A stretch of DNA of 64,000 bases from Myrica gale (lineage: Eukaryota > Streptophyta > Magnoliopsida > Fagales > Myricaceae). Location of the stretch: the NCBI GenBank assembly GCA_963930655.1, contig OZ005619.1, forward strand, positions 3,206,501 through 3,270,500. The letters run 5' to 3'. A program made the position numbers and the translations under genes. Of this stretch, positions 45,834 to 58,335 are shown one piece after another. Position 1 is the stretch's first letter. Each line of letters begins with the position of its first letter. Below the pieces are notes generated by a model, which did not search any database, had not been told where the DNA came from, and saw only the letters and a program-made list of their open reading frames with translations.

Positions 45834-48376
45834 TATTGTCTTGAATCCCTTAATTGGTGTGAAAATTGATAAAATTCATGTTTGCATCTAAAAAATTCTT
45901 AAAATTTTCACAAAATTTAATATTTTCTCGTTAATCTTTTTCTCAAACAATAATTTGACCTATTTCCTGTTTTTCACCAAAAAAGAAAAGAAAAAACTCA
46001 TTCATCTTTTCTCGTTTTAGGAGTCTTAGGTAGAGAAAATTAAGCTGTTTTCCCTTTACCCACCCGCCCCTCTAGAATGGAAAAGAAGCCCATTCCTTGT
46101 CAACAATCAAAATTGTTTCGTAAAGCAGAGAAAGTAGAATCGGTGTAGTGTGGGAGTACCCATTGAAAACCTATACTGGCACCAAAGCCTTATGCTATCG
46201 GCCGGCTTTCTCTACGGAACCCTCTGCGGGTTTACATATACCCTTAATCTCGCTCCAAACGAAAAGACATATATAATATTAATCACCAGGAGAGAACCAT
46301 TTTCAAAAGGAATCTTGTTTAATTACTCAAGATTTGACTGCCACTAATATATTTGTCTTTCCCTGCCCTGTAAGCTTAGATACAGGGCCACACTTCCTGT
46401 TTTGGCTTAGAGGCCGCGACCACCATTAACTGGGAATTTGTCGCAGCCTTCTTCTTCTTCTCCCCTTAAAAACAAAACATTTTTGTTTGGATTCATTTGT
46501 CCTTGTTATGAAAAAATTGGCATCAGTAAGGTTGTATAGTAGAATTAGATATAAATAACAAGTGAATCTTATATTATTTAATGTTGCTCATATATATTTA
46601 TATAAAATTAGGCTATCCATTGTGTCTATCTCTATTGTAATTCTTGTTATAATTTGAATAGAGAATTACAAAAATTCTAAATTCAAGAAAAAAAAAATTG
46701 TAAGCAATGATTCGAGCACTTCTCTTCTTGGAGCTGTAAAGGAAGTCTCGTATTGAAAAGTAAAGAGATAATCAAGGCAGGTGTTTACCAAAATTAGGAA
46801 TTAAAGTGGTGAGAGCTGTAAACCATCAATAGATTGATAGATCCATCACTCATGTGGGGTCGGGGCAAACTTTACAGCTCAATTTGGGGCTGCAATTCAT
46901 GTGAAAGTTCAATGTCGTAGGAGCACTCAATTGACAATGCCTGGGGAGTCCCTACAAATCAACGTGGTCAAGTTGATGGTTTTGCTATTTATAATGCCTG
47001 CTGAGAACAACGTAAGGGCTACAATAATCTCACGTTGACTGATAACTACTCAACTACTTGGAAAGCTGCATTTTGAATGTGTAAAGAAAATAACGTGAAA
47101 TGAAAGGCTCTTGACGCATGCTGATTGATAAGACGTTTTTTTTAAAATGTTTTAACAGGACTAAAATAGATCTTTCAAGAAAGGTTTGAAATTCAAAATA
47201 GATGAACAATATAGGAGATTTGAGATTTTTTTTATAACAAAGGAAATTTGTTGCACTCGACTTGTGCACCGGGTTCGGACATACCTGACTCAATGAGGAG
47301 ATGCTATGATTCTGCTGAAATTTTTAAATTCTAAACACTAATCCGGTCCCACAACTCAAGTATTAATTAAACTGAGGGCTTGCTCGAATGTGGTAGAATT
47401 CAAACTCGCATCCACTCATTGACCTAGTCTTTGGAAACGAGATTTGGGATTAATGTACCTAATAATTTTGCTCAACGATGATGCAAGATTTAAGAGAGGA
47501 ACTGAAAGTGCAAAAGATGAAACTTGTACAAAAGAAGATATTTGTGGAAGTTCAAGAATTCATGATATCGTAGCGTTATCCTGATTGATTCAAATGAGAA
47601 CCCTTGGTAGTTAAGCAACTTTCTCGTGGCAGAAAGGTTGCATTATTCATCACGCATGGGCGGCCCCAATGCGTCCACTTTATTTAAGAATGTTCTTTTT
47701 ATTCAATGGTCCCTATGGACATTGGACACAGCAAGTCTGTACTGAAAGATTGTTTGTATTCGCTGACAGAACCATTGAGAGACGCACACAACGAGTCAAG
47801 ACGGATTTCACATGGTTTCACCATTTCTAGAGGTGCTGGCTCATCCTGTAGGTCCAACACTGCACAAAAGTTAGGCTGCCCTCCTGCAGTGGGTCCAATA
47901 CGAACCTTCCGGTTCACGCACCGATTCAGCAGTTTAGACGCGCAACTCAGTGAGCCACATCTCGCCCAACTCCATCCTGGTAATTTAGAACATCAGTAAA
48001 ATGGATTTCAGGATTACAGGCTCATCAGTTTGTGAGATTCTTACTTTGGTATAATTTATTGGTCTAGACATTCTGCTTGATTCATTAGAGTAGGATAGAC
48101 GTTCAGCCGACACCTGCAGCGGTTGATTTGGTCAATCTAAAGCCTCCAGTGGCCTAGAAAAACAAAATTTCTACCCCCACAAAAGAGCTGTTTGTTAAAG
48201 TTCCAAAGGAACCTTCAAGGTGCAATGTTTGAAATGTATGATCATCTACCAATATATTTCCTTTCGTATAAACAGATGGGCAAATGTACAGCATGATCTC
48301 CCCAATCAAAATCTTTCATCCTAAAAAGATATATTTTTATAATCCTAGCCTGCAACAGTAACCAAGTCAGTCCCAT
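45834..48376. other. Mostly non-coding; possible exon near 47699-47999 (minus)
   Basis: No family was recognised. The minus frame ending at 47699 (RKVRIGPTAGGQPNFCAVLD, PCEIRLDSLCASLNGSV, ending GTIE) is open for about 100 codons and is less AT-biased than its surroundings. It could be a last exon or a decayed one, but I cannot identify it or its upstream exons. Everything else looks intergenic. Confidence 0.35.
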
Positions 48377-49830
48377 TTACATGGCTGAAAAATCACGGAT
48401 ATAGTCATTCCACATTTCAGTAGCAATAGCATCTCGCAGCTGAGAAGAAATTTCTAGCTGTTCAGTCTCAATACCAACGTCCAAAGCCTGGGCGTCAATA
48501 TGCATCAGGGGCTGTTCTATCTCGAAAGGGGGCAATGAATCTTCAATTCCTAGTAGAGTACTGTCCTGTTCATACATTCTAAAAATCCAATCATCTGGTT
48601 TCTCAGCACGGATGTAATTGTGTATAGCACATGCTGCAACAACCAACTTCACCTGCGTTTGTAATGGGTATGGAGGAGCAGATATCAATATTGGGAATCT
48701 TGCCTTCAAAGAGCCAAATATACGATCCGTGGCATTTCGTAACAATGAGTGCCGGTGATTAAATAGCTCTCTGGCATCTTGCGGATGATAACCAGTAGGA
48801 TATTCCTTTAAGTAATAGGGAACACCCGGATATGGAGCAATGAAACCTGGAATATTTGCATACTTCTTGTCTACAAGGTAATATTTACCTGCCATCACCA
48901 AATGTCATATCCAGCAATGGTAGTAAAAAGTGTAAATCAGTTGCATTGCTTAAAATACTAGAAGGAGCTATACACATTATAGAGATGCTTCTAGAATTAA
49001 AACAGATTCTACTATGCTGTTTTAGAAGAATGTGAAAACATCTGAGTGAGAATGAGAATGACTTTGCAAATATACACCATACCTTCAGGGACCTGCAGTT
49101 TGTTCCGCCTCGTTAATGCAGAATTTAGGACTTGGAAATCTGAGGCTGAGCCTTCCCAGCCAGCTAGAACATAATGAAACTTGAGATCGAATGAGCAAGC
49201 TGCCAGAACATTTTGTGAAAGCATTCCATTCTTATTGCGGAAAGGTCCTTGCTCATCTACACCTACCATCACTGGAATATGGATACCATCAACTGCTCCA
49301 ACACAATCCTAGCATAAAATGACTACAAATGAGCCAAAAATAATTCATCCAGGAAAAAGATATCAATTAAACCTAAATAGCAAGGTTACCTGAAAGTATG
49401 GATAGAATCTAGGATCTTCCAAGATCTCAGGTGGAACATCTGATCCTGGAGGCTGAAAGAAATCTAATGAAATTGCCATTATTGCATTCAGAACATTATT
49501 GAAATGACGACTGATGGTTTCTCCTGAATATCGGAATAACTCTTGAACAGCTCGTGTCCGTAGATTATGGCCAATTATGAACATGAAAATGGCTAATTGC
49601 TCCTCTATCTTGATTCGATTGGTGTGACGTAGCAAGCCTTTGGCTTGCAAAATATCGCACAGCTTGTAAAAGACATGCTTATCCATGCGAAAATTATCCA
49701 AACAACGTTCATTTTGACCATTAAGTACTTCATCTATGAATTTTGCTCCGTTAGATGCCAAACCATGGGTCAGTTCTTTTGGAATGTAATTCCCCAGGAC
49801 TCCATCCTTTTCATCATCAGAGCTCTCCAT
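48377..49830 (-). CDS. HARBI1/ALP1-like domesticated transposase, 3 exons, 392 aa
   Basis: Exons on minus: 49830-49390, 49308-49083, 48888-48377, with GT/AG borders and closing phases. The start is taken at MESSDDEKDG (49830) because conserved relatives begin there; an in-frame ATG 30 bp upstream (49860) is possible. The N-terminal part has a helix-turn-helix-like region (NFRMDKHVFYKLCDILQAKG, RAVQELFRYSGETISRHFNN). The DDE nuclease part has VGAVDGIHIPV (first Asp), GWEGSASDFQVLNSA (second Asp) and LLRNATDRIFGSLKARFPIL, where the usual catalytic Glu position appears as Asp. HARBI1/ALP1 genes derive from PIF/Harbinger transposases; ALP1 in Arabidopsis associates with Polycomb complexes. No terminal repeats flank the gene and the frame is intact, which fits a host gene. 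Whether it cuts DNA is doubtful. Confidence 0.92.
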
Positions 49831-49860
49831 GGCGAAACTCCACTGCACCCAACAACCCAT

Positions 49861-50079
49861 TCTTATATCAGCACAAGAAGGTTACAATCAGAACTGTGTA
49901 TTTAAGAGCAAACAAGTAGAAAAAAACCAGATACTTTTACAAAGGGAAATGGGGATGCAGAAGTATAGTGGGAGAAGTGCAGTACTATGTAATCTCTAAC
50001 AAAATAAGTGCAAGGCAGATACAATGGAAAAGCGATAATGAGAAGTTGAAGCTACATTACTTCCGAAGCAGTATGAGCT
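49861..50079 (-). promoter_or_regulatory. Upstream region of the HARBI1-like gene
   Basis: Upstream of the predicted start codon on minus; presumably 5' UTR or promoter. No exact core element was identified. Confidence 0.35.
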
Positions 50080-50440
50080 GATGTTTGACAGGGTCAACCC
50101 GGTCAAACCAGGTTTGTCAACGGTCAACCGGTCAAAGCGGTCCGACTCGTTGACCCACGGTCCGGGTCCAACCCGGTCCGGTTGTGGGTCATGGTTCGGG
50201 TCTAACCCGGACCACATAGATTGTCCGGGTCAAACCCGGACTTGGGCTGGGCTACGGGCCTGGGTCCAACACGTGGCCCTAGTCCCGCACGGGCTGCCAT
50301 GGCCCGGATCTCATCCGGCCATGGGCTGGCCCAAGAGGGCCCAGCCCGTGCGGTTCACCCTTTTTTTTGTTTCGACCCAGCCCAACGTTTGGGCTAGGCT
50401 GCTAGGCTTTGGGCCGGGTAGGGCAAAATCTAGCCACAAT
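50080..50440. repeat. GC-rich tract of repeated GGTCCGGGTC / AACCCGG motifs
   Basis: A 360-bp island of short palindromic motifs (GGTCAACCCGGTC, TCCGGGTCCAACCCGG, GGGCCTGGGTCC, CCCAGCCCAACGTTTGGGCT) in an AT-rich setting. Open frames in it encode only repetitive Pro/Gly/Arg-rich peptides. It lies about 250 bp upstream of the HARBI1-like start. It resembles the motif-dense ends of some hAT elements, but I could not define ends. Confidence 0.75.
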
Positions 50441-53400
50441 CCCTTGTTCAATGAGTATCATAAAAACTTCCCTTAAGAAAATACAAAGATTTTGCATGAA
50501 TAATGGGACTACAACCTCGTGCCTCTGATCCCATATACAGAGACAATAGCGTCTATGATAAGAATTCATGCGCCTATCAGAATGTGGGCAGACCTGACTT
50601 TAGGATTTGAAATCCGATACTGAAGGATTTCAAAACCTTCCCACTTCGCATAAATAATACAAGGCCTCAGTTACCAAGGAGTAAGAAGCTAAGATGAACA
50701 AGGAAAAGCAACCAATTTAGCAGCCCAGGACAGCAAACACATTAGATCTAACCAATAACCTAAAAGCTATATCAATTATATTTATCCACAGTCCAATAAT
50801 TCTGAAACACAAGGTTTTATTTCTAAGGCACCAATATGGGGCATAACCCTAGACCGGAGGAGGTAGACATTCCCCAAATTCCACTGTTCATTTTCAACAT
50901 TTGAATGCTTCGCTCCAATAACCAAACAGAAGTTTAGTCACCCTAAGAAGCATTCTGAAAACATGAGCCTCCAAGGGTCAGAAGCTTAGACTTCAAGAAA
51001 GAAGTAGCAGCCAACACCAGCACCCAAAAGAAGACCAAGCAGCTCAGGGCCCTCCAGCACCCAACACACTCACCATTCTTCACGGAAAGTACAAGGATTG
51101 TCAAGTATTATTTTGCCACTCAGAACGACATCACGGCAAAAAAGATTAGCGATCCACGGAGCTTCATGTTATACCATATAGAATATTATATCTATTATAT
51201 CAGTCTTGTTCGCAACTTCTAAGCTACCCGTTGTATAATCTGTGCAAACATAGATCAAGCAATTAGGATTATCAAGTGCTCAATTGCTGTACAGTCTCTT
51301 GAATCCATGAGATGGCTACAGAAGACATGGCAAAAACTGTATAGAACTATGAACTGAGCTCATAAAACCATAAAGATACACTCTTTAGGGGCACTACCAC
51401 CTAATAAACAATGAAACCCAAGAAATACTATTTTAGATTTTTATCGTCCCACTAGATCCTTTCATGTCATAACTCTAGTTATAATGCAATTAAATTAGTT
51501 TCCGTAATGTCTATTCAGAGCACATTGTAAACTACCACACCAATAGGCAATAGCGAGTAATTCTAAAACTGTCCCAAAGTAGTATTGTTACTGCCACCTT
51601 TACAAACTAAACGGAAACTCAAAATTTTGGTCCTCAGTTCAAAACACAAGATATCCCTCAACTTCAAGATGCATGCCATCTTCTTGGAAAAACACAGGTA
51701 CAGAATTTTCATAATACCAAGACATCCTGACAATCATAATTTACCAGTATTTATAAGTTACACATGGACCAGCAGCATCTCAACCCATGATATCACCCTC
51801 CACCCCAAGAATACGAGGGGAGGAAGTGCCATCTAAGCTAAATCTCATCTGCATACTTCAATAGACCATCATAAATTACAAGAAACTAACTCAGAGGACA
51901 ATGACATGATAAGGAGAAAGGGGAGCAACACTGGCAATTGAGAAAATTCAAGAGCTTCCATCCCCTCATCACTTAAAATCTCTTGCACAAATCCTGGGTA
52001 CAAGGGTTAAATCAACCCCCCCTCCCCCTTCTTCTCGTTTTCCCCTACTTAATCTGAAGTTGTGAGGGTATGGACATACCTGAAGGAACAACCAATCCTG
52101 TAGATAGCTCTATGGCCGTTTTATGGTGGTTTGGAACTTTTCCAACTTAGAGGACTGGTAAATCTTTCACCGAGAAATCTGAGAAAAAGGTTGCAAACGA
52201 TAAAGATTAAGATTGAATAAAACTATCTGTTTTATTCACCTTTTATTATTATTGTCCGCTAAATTGTACCGCCTAAGGGATTTGTTAAAAAAAAATATAG
52301 CACTTAGGAGGGTCATTCAGGAGGTTCGCTTTAACGTACGAATTAGATTTCAATGTCGGAAGGAGATATTATATGAAATTAAACTGCGATGTGTAAGTGC
52401 TTAATATGGAGGTTTGAAAGCTGAATTTAATGCACCAAACGTTAAAACTTAGTCCTGCCATTGACCTAGTTATGAAATCACATCATTTTAGATCATGAAG
52501 TGAGTGATGTTGCCTTGATATTATAAGCAAATTCCCACTCCACAGTATTTGGGCAACCCAACCAAATTCCCAATGCCTATTGTAATGAAAAGAAGTTTTC
52601 CGGATCAGGAAATCCATGACCCAGAAAAAGAGAATCAGATAGTTCACAATGGATATTCAAATAAAAATCTAACTCTGTCTCCATTCTAATGGCCCAACAG
52701 ACAGAAATCATATAAAACTTGCAATGAAATGCAAATATGTTGCGAGTGGGAGGAAATAGCAAGCTACGAGGAAGTCTGCTTTAGAGGGAAACAAAATAGT
52801 TTTTACTTTACAAATTGGGAGGGCACCCTTGCAGTGTGAAAAGTACGTGATCAATTCTCAAGCTTTCCACGGCAGGAAATAAGACCTTAAGCTTTTAACA
52901 TACAGTTTGTTTGGTGCAAGATTCTAAACCGTTAAAATGGACCAGTCTAATATGATCAGCCTTGTTCTCAATCAAAGAAATACTATAATAGAACACGTGT
53001 AACAGTTTCAAGAAAATATGGAATGCAGAATTAGTGTCCTTTAATTCCTAGATTCCCTGGAAGCAAGAGGGTTTTCTAGCTTTTTGCCTTCCTAGGAAAA
53101 ACGTTTCCATTCTGAGCTACTCAGTGTGCATGCACTGGCAGGAGAATTTGAGAATTTACTCCATTTATAACATACCAGAGCTGGTGAACTAAAATCTCAC
53201 ACTATCATTTAGTGGTCCATGAAGCCAAGTCATTCACACGTGGATGGATAGGTCTGTGGAAATTTGAAAGAAGATATATGAAGACTATAAATCTCCTACC
53301 TAAATGTTAGTAGCTCTCTAGAAGAAATGGAAAAGGGGCTTAACTACAAGAGTTTCCTTCTAAAAACATTGTGAGATAACAGCGATCCCTAAAGGAAGTC

Positions 53401-53471
53401 TCATTTCTCTGGTGGTCCGTATCTAGACAGCATCTTCTTTCTTTATAGCTGCATTCTTCTTATCAGTTGCA
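50441..53471. other. Intergenic, no gene recognised
   Basis: Three kilobases of moderately AT-rich sequence with only short, unconvincing frames and no RNA gene, clear repeat or element ends. A C-rich run lies near 52015-52030. Confidence 0.5.
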
Positions 53472-53774
53472 TCAAGAGCCTTCTTCAAATACAAAGTTCG
53501 GTAGCCTCTTCTTTAACAAAAGGTCCAAATGTTCCAGAGGCTCTTCTTTAACCAAATGTTCTACACGCTCTTCTTTAACCAAGACCTGCCTTCGCTTTTG
53601 CGCCTTTTTCTGCTGGAATTCAATAAAATCACCCATAATTCTTTTGGTCAGCATCAAATCCACCTCTTCGTTATCCTTAGCCACAGCTTTGATCTCAGCA
53701 ACAATTTTGTTGAAAGAATCATTTAGGGCAGGAGAGCCGCCCCTTAAATCATCAAGAGTGGGCCTCATTTTCAT
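53472..53774 (-). CDS. Small Glu/Lys-rich ORF, unknown, 100 aa
   Basis: An ATG-started minus frame reading MKMRPTLDDLRGGSPALNDS, then IVAEIKAVAKDNEEVDLMLT, a basic KKAQKRRQ stretch, and a short repeated VKEE..EHL motif. I do not recognise it. The charged composition would suit a coiled or disordered segment. It may be an exon or a decayed gene piece; no start context, splice partners or neighbours support a role. Confidence 0.3.
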   Translation of the reverse strand: MKMRPTLDDLRGGSPALNDSFNKIVAEIKAVAKDNEEVDLMLTKRIMGDFIEFQQKKAQKRRQVLVKEERVEHLVKEEPLEHLDLLLKKRLPNFVFEEGS

Positions 53775-54151
53775 TCTTAGGCCACAGGAGAATCACAAAG
53801 CTTCGGAGAACAAAGAAAGACAGGAACTGATTGATTGAGAGTGGAGTATGATAAATTCCTAGTTGGTAATAAGAAAAATAGAGAGACAAAAGAGAGCCAA
53901 AAACAGAGCAACATTAAGATCAACACGGAAGACTGAACAAGGGTTCTACTCTATGACTTCACCAGAGATAACTTAAGGGTAAGTTCTTGAGGTCTGGTTA
54001 TAAAAGGTCAGACCGAAGACGTCCAAAATCTTTTAGTAGTTAAAGTTCCTAAATCTGTTAGTGTTCAGATATCCACAATCTGTTACCGGTTGAATGTGAT
54101 TTTTCTCATATTATAATGACCAACGAAGAACCAGAAAATTCTTTTAGTGAC

Positions 54152-54203
54152 AACAAAGCGAAGCAAAGGTTTTTTTTTGATAAGTAACAAAGCGAAGCAA
54201 AGG
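54152..54203 (-). mobile_element. 16-bp LINE tail inside an 18-bp TSD
   Basis: Two perfect copies of AACAAAGCGAAGCAAAGG (54152-54169 and 54186-54203) flank 16 bp which on minus reads ACTTATC followed by nine A. That is the terminal sequence of the LINE family at 3946, so this looks like an almost completely truncated LINE insertion. Confidence 0.85.
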
Positions 54204-56239
54204 TTAATCCATAAAAACCCCATACTCCTGGACCAAGTATTTCTGAGTGTTCAACCCAGAGTTATAAATATCACAGAAGAAACAGTAAAGTAGTCACTTA
54301 TTACACCTAGTGCTCAAAGATAAATAAATATCCATATAAAGAAAAATGACTCTCAACGAGAACCACTAACTAAGAACCAAATCGACCCTTTTTTGGAGTC
54401 TACAAAGGGAAAAGGGGGGTAGGGGGAAGAAGGACCCCCCAGAGACAAAACTATTCCCTGAGAATCCATCACAATTTTGAAACCCCCAACTCTAGCATCT
54501 TACCTTCGTAAAAAAAAATTAAAATTTCTCACTAATTATTTTTCTAGGCTAGGATACCAGCAATTCTCCATAAATCTGTTTTCATTTTAGAAGTGCACTC
54601 GTAATGGAAGTGTAAGTAGCTGTTTCCAGTCGAAGTGTTCAACGTTGAGGCCTACATTAGATTAAAAAATAATACTGTTTACAGCTTCTTGGGTGCAGGT
54701 TAATTCATGCGTACCTGGAAAATTCTTTTGACCATATGCTTGGTTACTCGTTATACTCGCACTGACTTCAAAAAGAGCCTACTGGCTTCGTAAGAAACAT
54801 GAGAATGCAACAACAAGATTTTACCCTCCAATTAAAAGGCTCAAAAATGATTCCCGTGGAAAGACAACCCCAAATTATTGATTACTTCTTTTATTTATAA
54901 ATGAAAATAATTGCTCAGAAGCAATTTCGTTCGCCCACATTGTAGTCCAACCAACATTTCTCATCTCCATCAAGCCAAGGATTTGAAGTGTACCATAACC
55001 GGCTTTGACCATATGCACTACAAGAAGTAAGAGTGCAAATTTAAGAATGACAAGAACCCCAGGACTCTGATAAATAAGAGGAAAATTCTGTCTTTGACAA
55101 TGTGAACAGAATCTTGCATCGCCGCCATAGTTTTCCGTTGGAAGTCAAATTACAAGACCAAGCACCATTGTAAGCACCCAACAAGAAAGTAAGAAAGAAT
55201 GCATAAATCAAATGGCAGTGAGAGAAGCATTGATAAAGCAAAGAATCTATTTCACATGAACAGATCCTCTTCAGTTTCAATATCAACTAAATTCTTTTTG
55301 AACAACAACAAAAAGAAAGAAAGAATCAACGAAAACAAAAACAAACAAAAAGAGATAGATAGAGATAAGGCCTTCAATATGAACAAGAATTACATCCAAT
55401 TGTGCTATCATCCAATTTTCTTCTTAAAGATAAAAATCCAACCCTCCTCTTGGTTCCCGAAAAAAACATGAAAGTATCGGAAAGCAACACTTGGCCACAT
55501 TTTAGAAAACTGAATAGCACGTTTATTATTGTTCTACGGAGTCCAGACAAATAAAGAATTTACGAAGGATTTATCATTCTTTTTCCCACATTTTCTCGGA
55601 AGCAAAACGGGACTCCGAAAAACTCCTTAAACCCCATACCTGTAAAGTCACCCGGAATGTTGATCAGCCGCTGTGGTAGCTCGGAGATGACCACGACGTC
55701 GTTTGAGAAAATTCCTTCAGAGAAACCGAGGCAGAGGGAGGAAGAGTGCCGAGAGGAAGTACTAAATACCAATAGGGTTTCTGGGATCAAAGAGACTAGT
55801 AGAGGCAATGAAGTGAATGGCGTCTTAGTCGCAGCAGTAACGTTTCCACTGCCCACAGATCAACTGGGTTTTTCTTCTCTCTTTTTCCCCTCATTTTCAA
55901 CACTAAAAAACTCCATATTTATATTGTAAGTGAGAAGGTTGAGTGACGGAGCGAGCGTGTCGATATGTTGGGTTTTAAAAAGGCCCATCGGCACAAAAGG
56001 AAGCCCACTCTCTTAGCCCAATATGTTGGGCTTATGCTTTTCGGGTAAGGAGAATACAACCCGCTCGCCAGCAATTGGGGCCCGACCTGACGCTGGGTTC
56101 AGCTCTACAGGCCCATCTCTCGCGTCCCCATCCCCCTCTCACAGGCGCAGCTTCCTCTTCGTTCTGATAAATCTCTCTTTCTGTGTCTTGTTTTCAATTG
56201 TTGGCCCAGCGCTTTCAGAGAAAATGGAGCGGTTCCTTT
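54204..56239. other. Intergenic; candidate decayed coding piece near 55560-55930
   Basis: No gene recognised. About 55560-55930 is richer in GC and open in one frame on each strand, but without a matching family or ATG in a consistent frame. The last 5 bp (CCTTT, 56235-56239) are the left target duplication of the LTR element. Confidence 0.4.
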
Positions 56240-56634
56240 TGATGAAAATGAATGGTTGCCGGAAATCATCTTTTGATCCTGAGATGCTTTGTTTTATTGA
56301 AAGAAAAACTAGAGAGAAAATTAGAATGAAAATTAACTTCTTGTTCAATGGGATTAGATAGACCTCATAGTTACAGTTGCATCTCTTCAGAGAATTACAT
56401 CTCTTGGCCAACGGAAGTAGTAATTCTCATTGGTTGCATTGTTTGACCGGTTGGCATATACTGGTTCGGTTCATGGGCATTGATCAATCTGAAGCAAGGC
56501 AACGCTTCCATGCATTGCATTGTTTCAACAATCTCCCACTTGATCATGACATAACCTTACTACTACATAAGTTGGTTTATACACATGCGCATATAATTTA
56601 TATGAATCTTCAACTTTATCTCATCATAAATACT

Positions 56635-57044
56635 TGAGGTAAATATTACGATTATTAGTTTACGTCCTTGGTCCTCGTACCGTTTCTAGTAACACACGAG
56701 CGTAAATTTAAGATCAAACACACAACAAATGAAGAATACCTTACTCTTATTACGAAGAACGTGGTCTAAGGATTATTAGTCCTTCGAAACACAAGAACAC
56801 TCGTACAAGGGTTATTAGCCCAAGCACGCCCAACTCAAGAGGTTATTAACCCCCAAGTCTACGGGCATAAACGTGCCTATGTCTGGCCACACTCAGAAAG
56901 CTCTCTAGCTCTCAATACTCAACTCTATGACTGAATGAATTCTAATGCTCCTGATGAGTGCTTATATAGGCCTTATCAGGAGGTTACAAAACCCTAACCA
57001 AATCAAATCAATCTAAATCAAATCTTCAAAATTATTCCTCAACA
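56635..57044 (-). repeat. Possible solo LTR inside the LTR element
   Basis: On minus it starts TGTTGAGGAATAATTTTG, has a TATA-type CTATATAAG near 56966, and ends TTACCTCA. TG..CA ends and a promoter-like box suggest an LTR of another family, but no matching target duplication was found. It could instead be part of the host element. Confidence 0.35.
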
Positions 57045-57412
57045 TGACCCGTTTCTAGGCGAGACTGCTGCTTTGTATGCAGCCATTCAGATTTTCTCTT
57101 TCCAGTCTTTGTCTCGTATCTGTTTCCAGAGTGATTGTAGTGTGCTGGTGCGTGATGTGCTCTCTTTGAATGATCATGTTGGCTGGCAGGTGGAGGCTTG
57201 GATGTCTACTCTTCGGTGCTATTTTTTGTCGCAGGATGGTCACTCTCTTGAATGGATTCCACGCTCTCGAAATCGGTGTGCTCACCGCTTGGCCAAGTGG
57301 GCTGATGCTTTTTGTCACTTTGGTTGCTTAGATGTTTCTTCTGTTCCTGATTCTCTTGTTAATTCGGACTCTGTTGGTTTTGTGAGCTAGTTTTATCCTT
57401 ACCTATATATAT
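57045..57412 (+). mobile_element. 5'-truncated LINE fragment encoding RNase H
   Basis: The plus frame from GETAALYAAIQIFSFQSLSR through CFQSDCSVLVRDVLS and SLEWIPRSRNRCAHRLAKWA matches the C-terminal RNase H (RVT_3-type) domain of plant LINEs, including the conserved Asp in SDC and RN..AH near the end. It stops at about 57390 and is followed by TATATATATAAAAAAAAA. It sits within the internal region of the LTR element. Confidence 0.85.
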
Positions 57413-58335
57413 AAAAAAAAATCTCTTCAAAGTCAAATGAAGAAATATTTGGTTTGACCAAGATGTTTGAAGTTTGAGAACGTTTGTCTTCTTCTTCTAG
57501 TAAAAGTTTGTCTTCTTCTTCCAGCAAAACACTCTTTCCTTTACAACTTTGACCAAGTGATATTTGCTTTGAATTAGAAGTTTGACTATTTGACTTTTCT
57601 TCTTTTCTTCAAACGGTGAATACGTACAACGTCTAGTGAAGATGGTTTACTTTCTGCCAGCATCTGCAACATCTCTTCACGCCCAAAGGTATTTAATACA
57701 TTTTCGCTAACCTTTTCGAACCCAGGGGGAGGATTGTCGGTAGACTTGGACGGCGGAATAGGAGAAAAAGAAATCTGGTCGCTCTGCTGCAATAACAGAG
57801 AAACAGATTGCCAATAACGTTATTCCTTATCGTAAACATCGTGCAGCATCTTCAAATCTTTAGTATAGTGTAGGCCTTCGACGGTTGTCTGAAATGGTTT
57901 ACAACCCGGTTCTGTTTCGAACATAATTGTAAAAAGCCAGTGTTGATGCAAGCCCAAGAGTTTGTCTGTTTAGTGTCCTCTCCACCCGAACCTATGGATC
58001 TTCAGATTGAGCATTATCTTCCGGTAATACCTGGCTCTGATACCACTGATGAAAATGAATGGTTGCCGGAAATCGTCTTTCGACAGTCAAATCCTTTGAC
58101 CTTGAGATGCTCTGTTTTATTGAAAGAAAAACCGGAGAGAAAATTGGAATGAAAATTAACTTGCTGTTCAATGAGATTATATAGACCTCATCGTAACAGT
58201 TACATCTCTTGGCCAACGGAAGTAGTAATTCCCATTGGTTGCGTTGTTTGACCAGTTGACATATACTGGTTCGGTTCATGGGCATCTATCAATCTGAAGC
58301 AAGGCAACGCATCCATGCGTTGCGTTGTTTCGACA

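Larger units (their letters stand above)
56240..58335 (-). mobile_element. Complete short non-autonomous LTR element (TRIM/LARD-like)
   Basis: Two direct LTRs, 56240-56530 (291 bp) and 58047-58335 (289 bp), both TGATGAAAATG..CGACA/CAACA on plus, are flanked by a perfect 5-bp duplication CCTTT (56235-56239 and 58336-58340). On minus, the right LTR is followed after one base by TGGTATCAGAGCCAGG, the classical primer site for initiator tRNA-Met. The left LTR is preceded by a purine tract (GATCAAGTGGGAGAT). The internal part is 1.5 kb, carries a LINE piece and has no gag or pol. The LTRs differ by many substitutions and indels, so the insertion is not young. Confidence 0.92.

Noticed and set aside
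50081-50476. 131-aa frame rich in Gly/Pro/Arg
   Set aside because: Encoded by the repetitive GGTCCGGGTC tract; no domain and no codon signal.
55560-55929. Open frames on both strands with some GC enrichment
   Set aside because: No ATG in the longer minus frame (it starts GTG), no recognised domain, and upstream ATGs run into stops.
57033-57435. Target duplication for the RNase H LINE piece (AAATCTTCAAA vs AAATCTCTTCAAA)
   Set aside because: The two copies differ by a 2-bp indel and the left one is not tight against the element, so I did not claim it.
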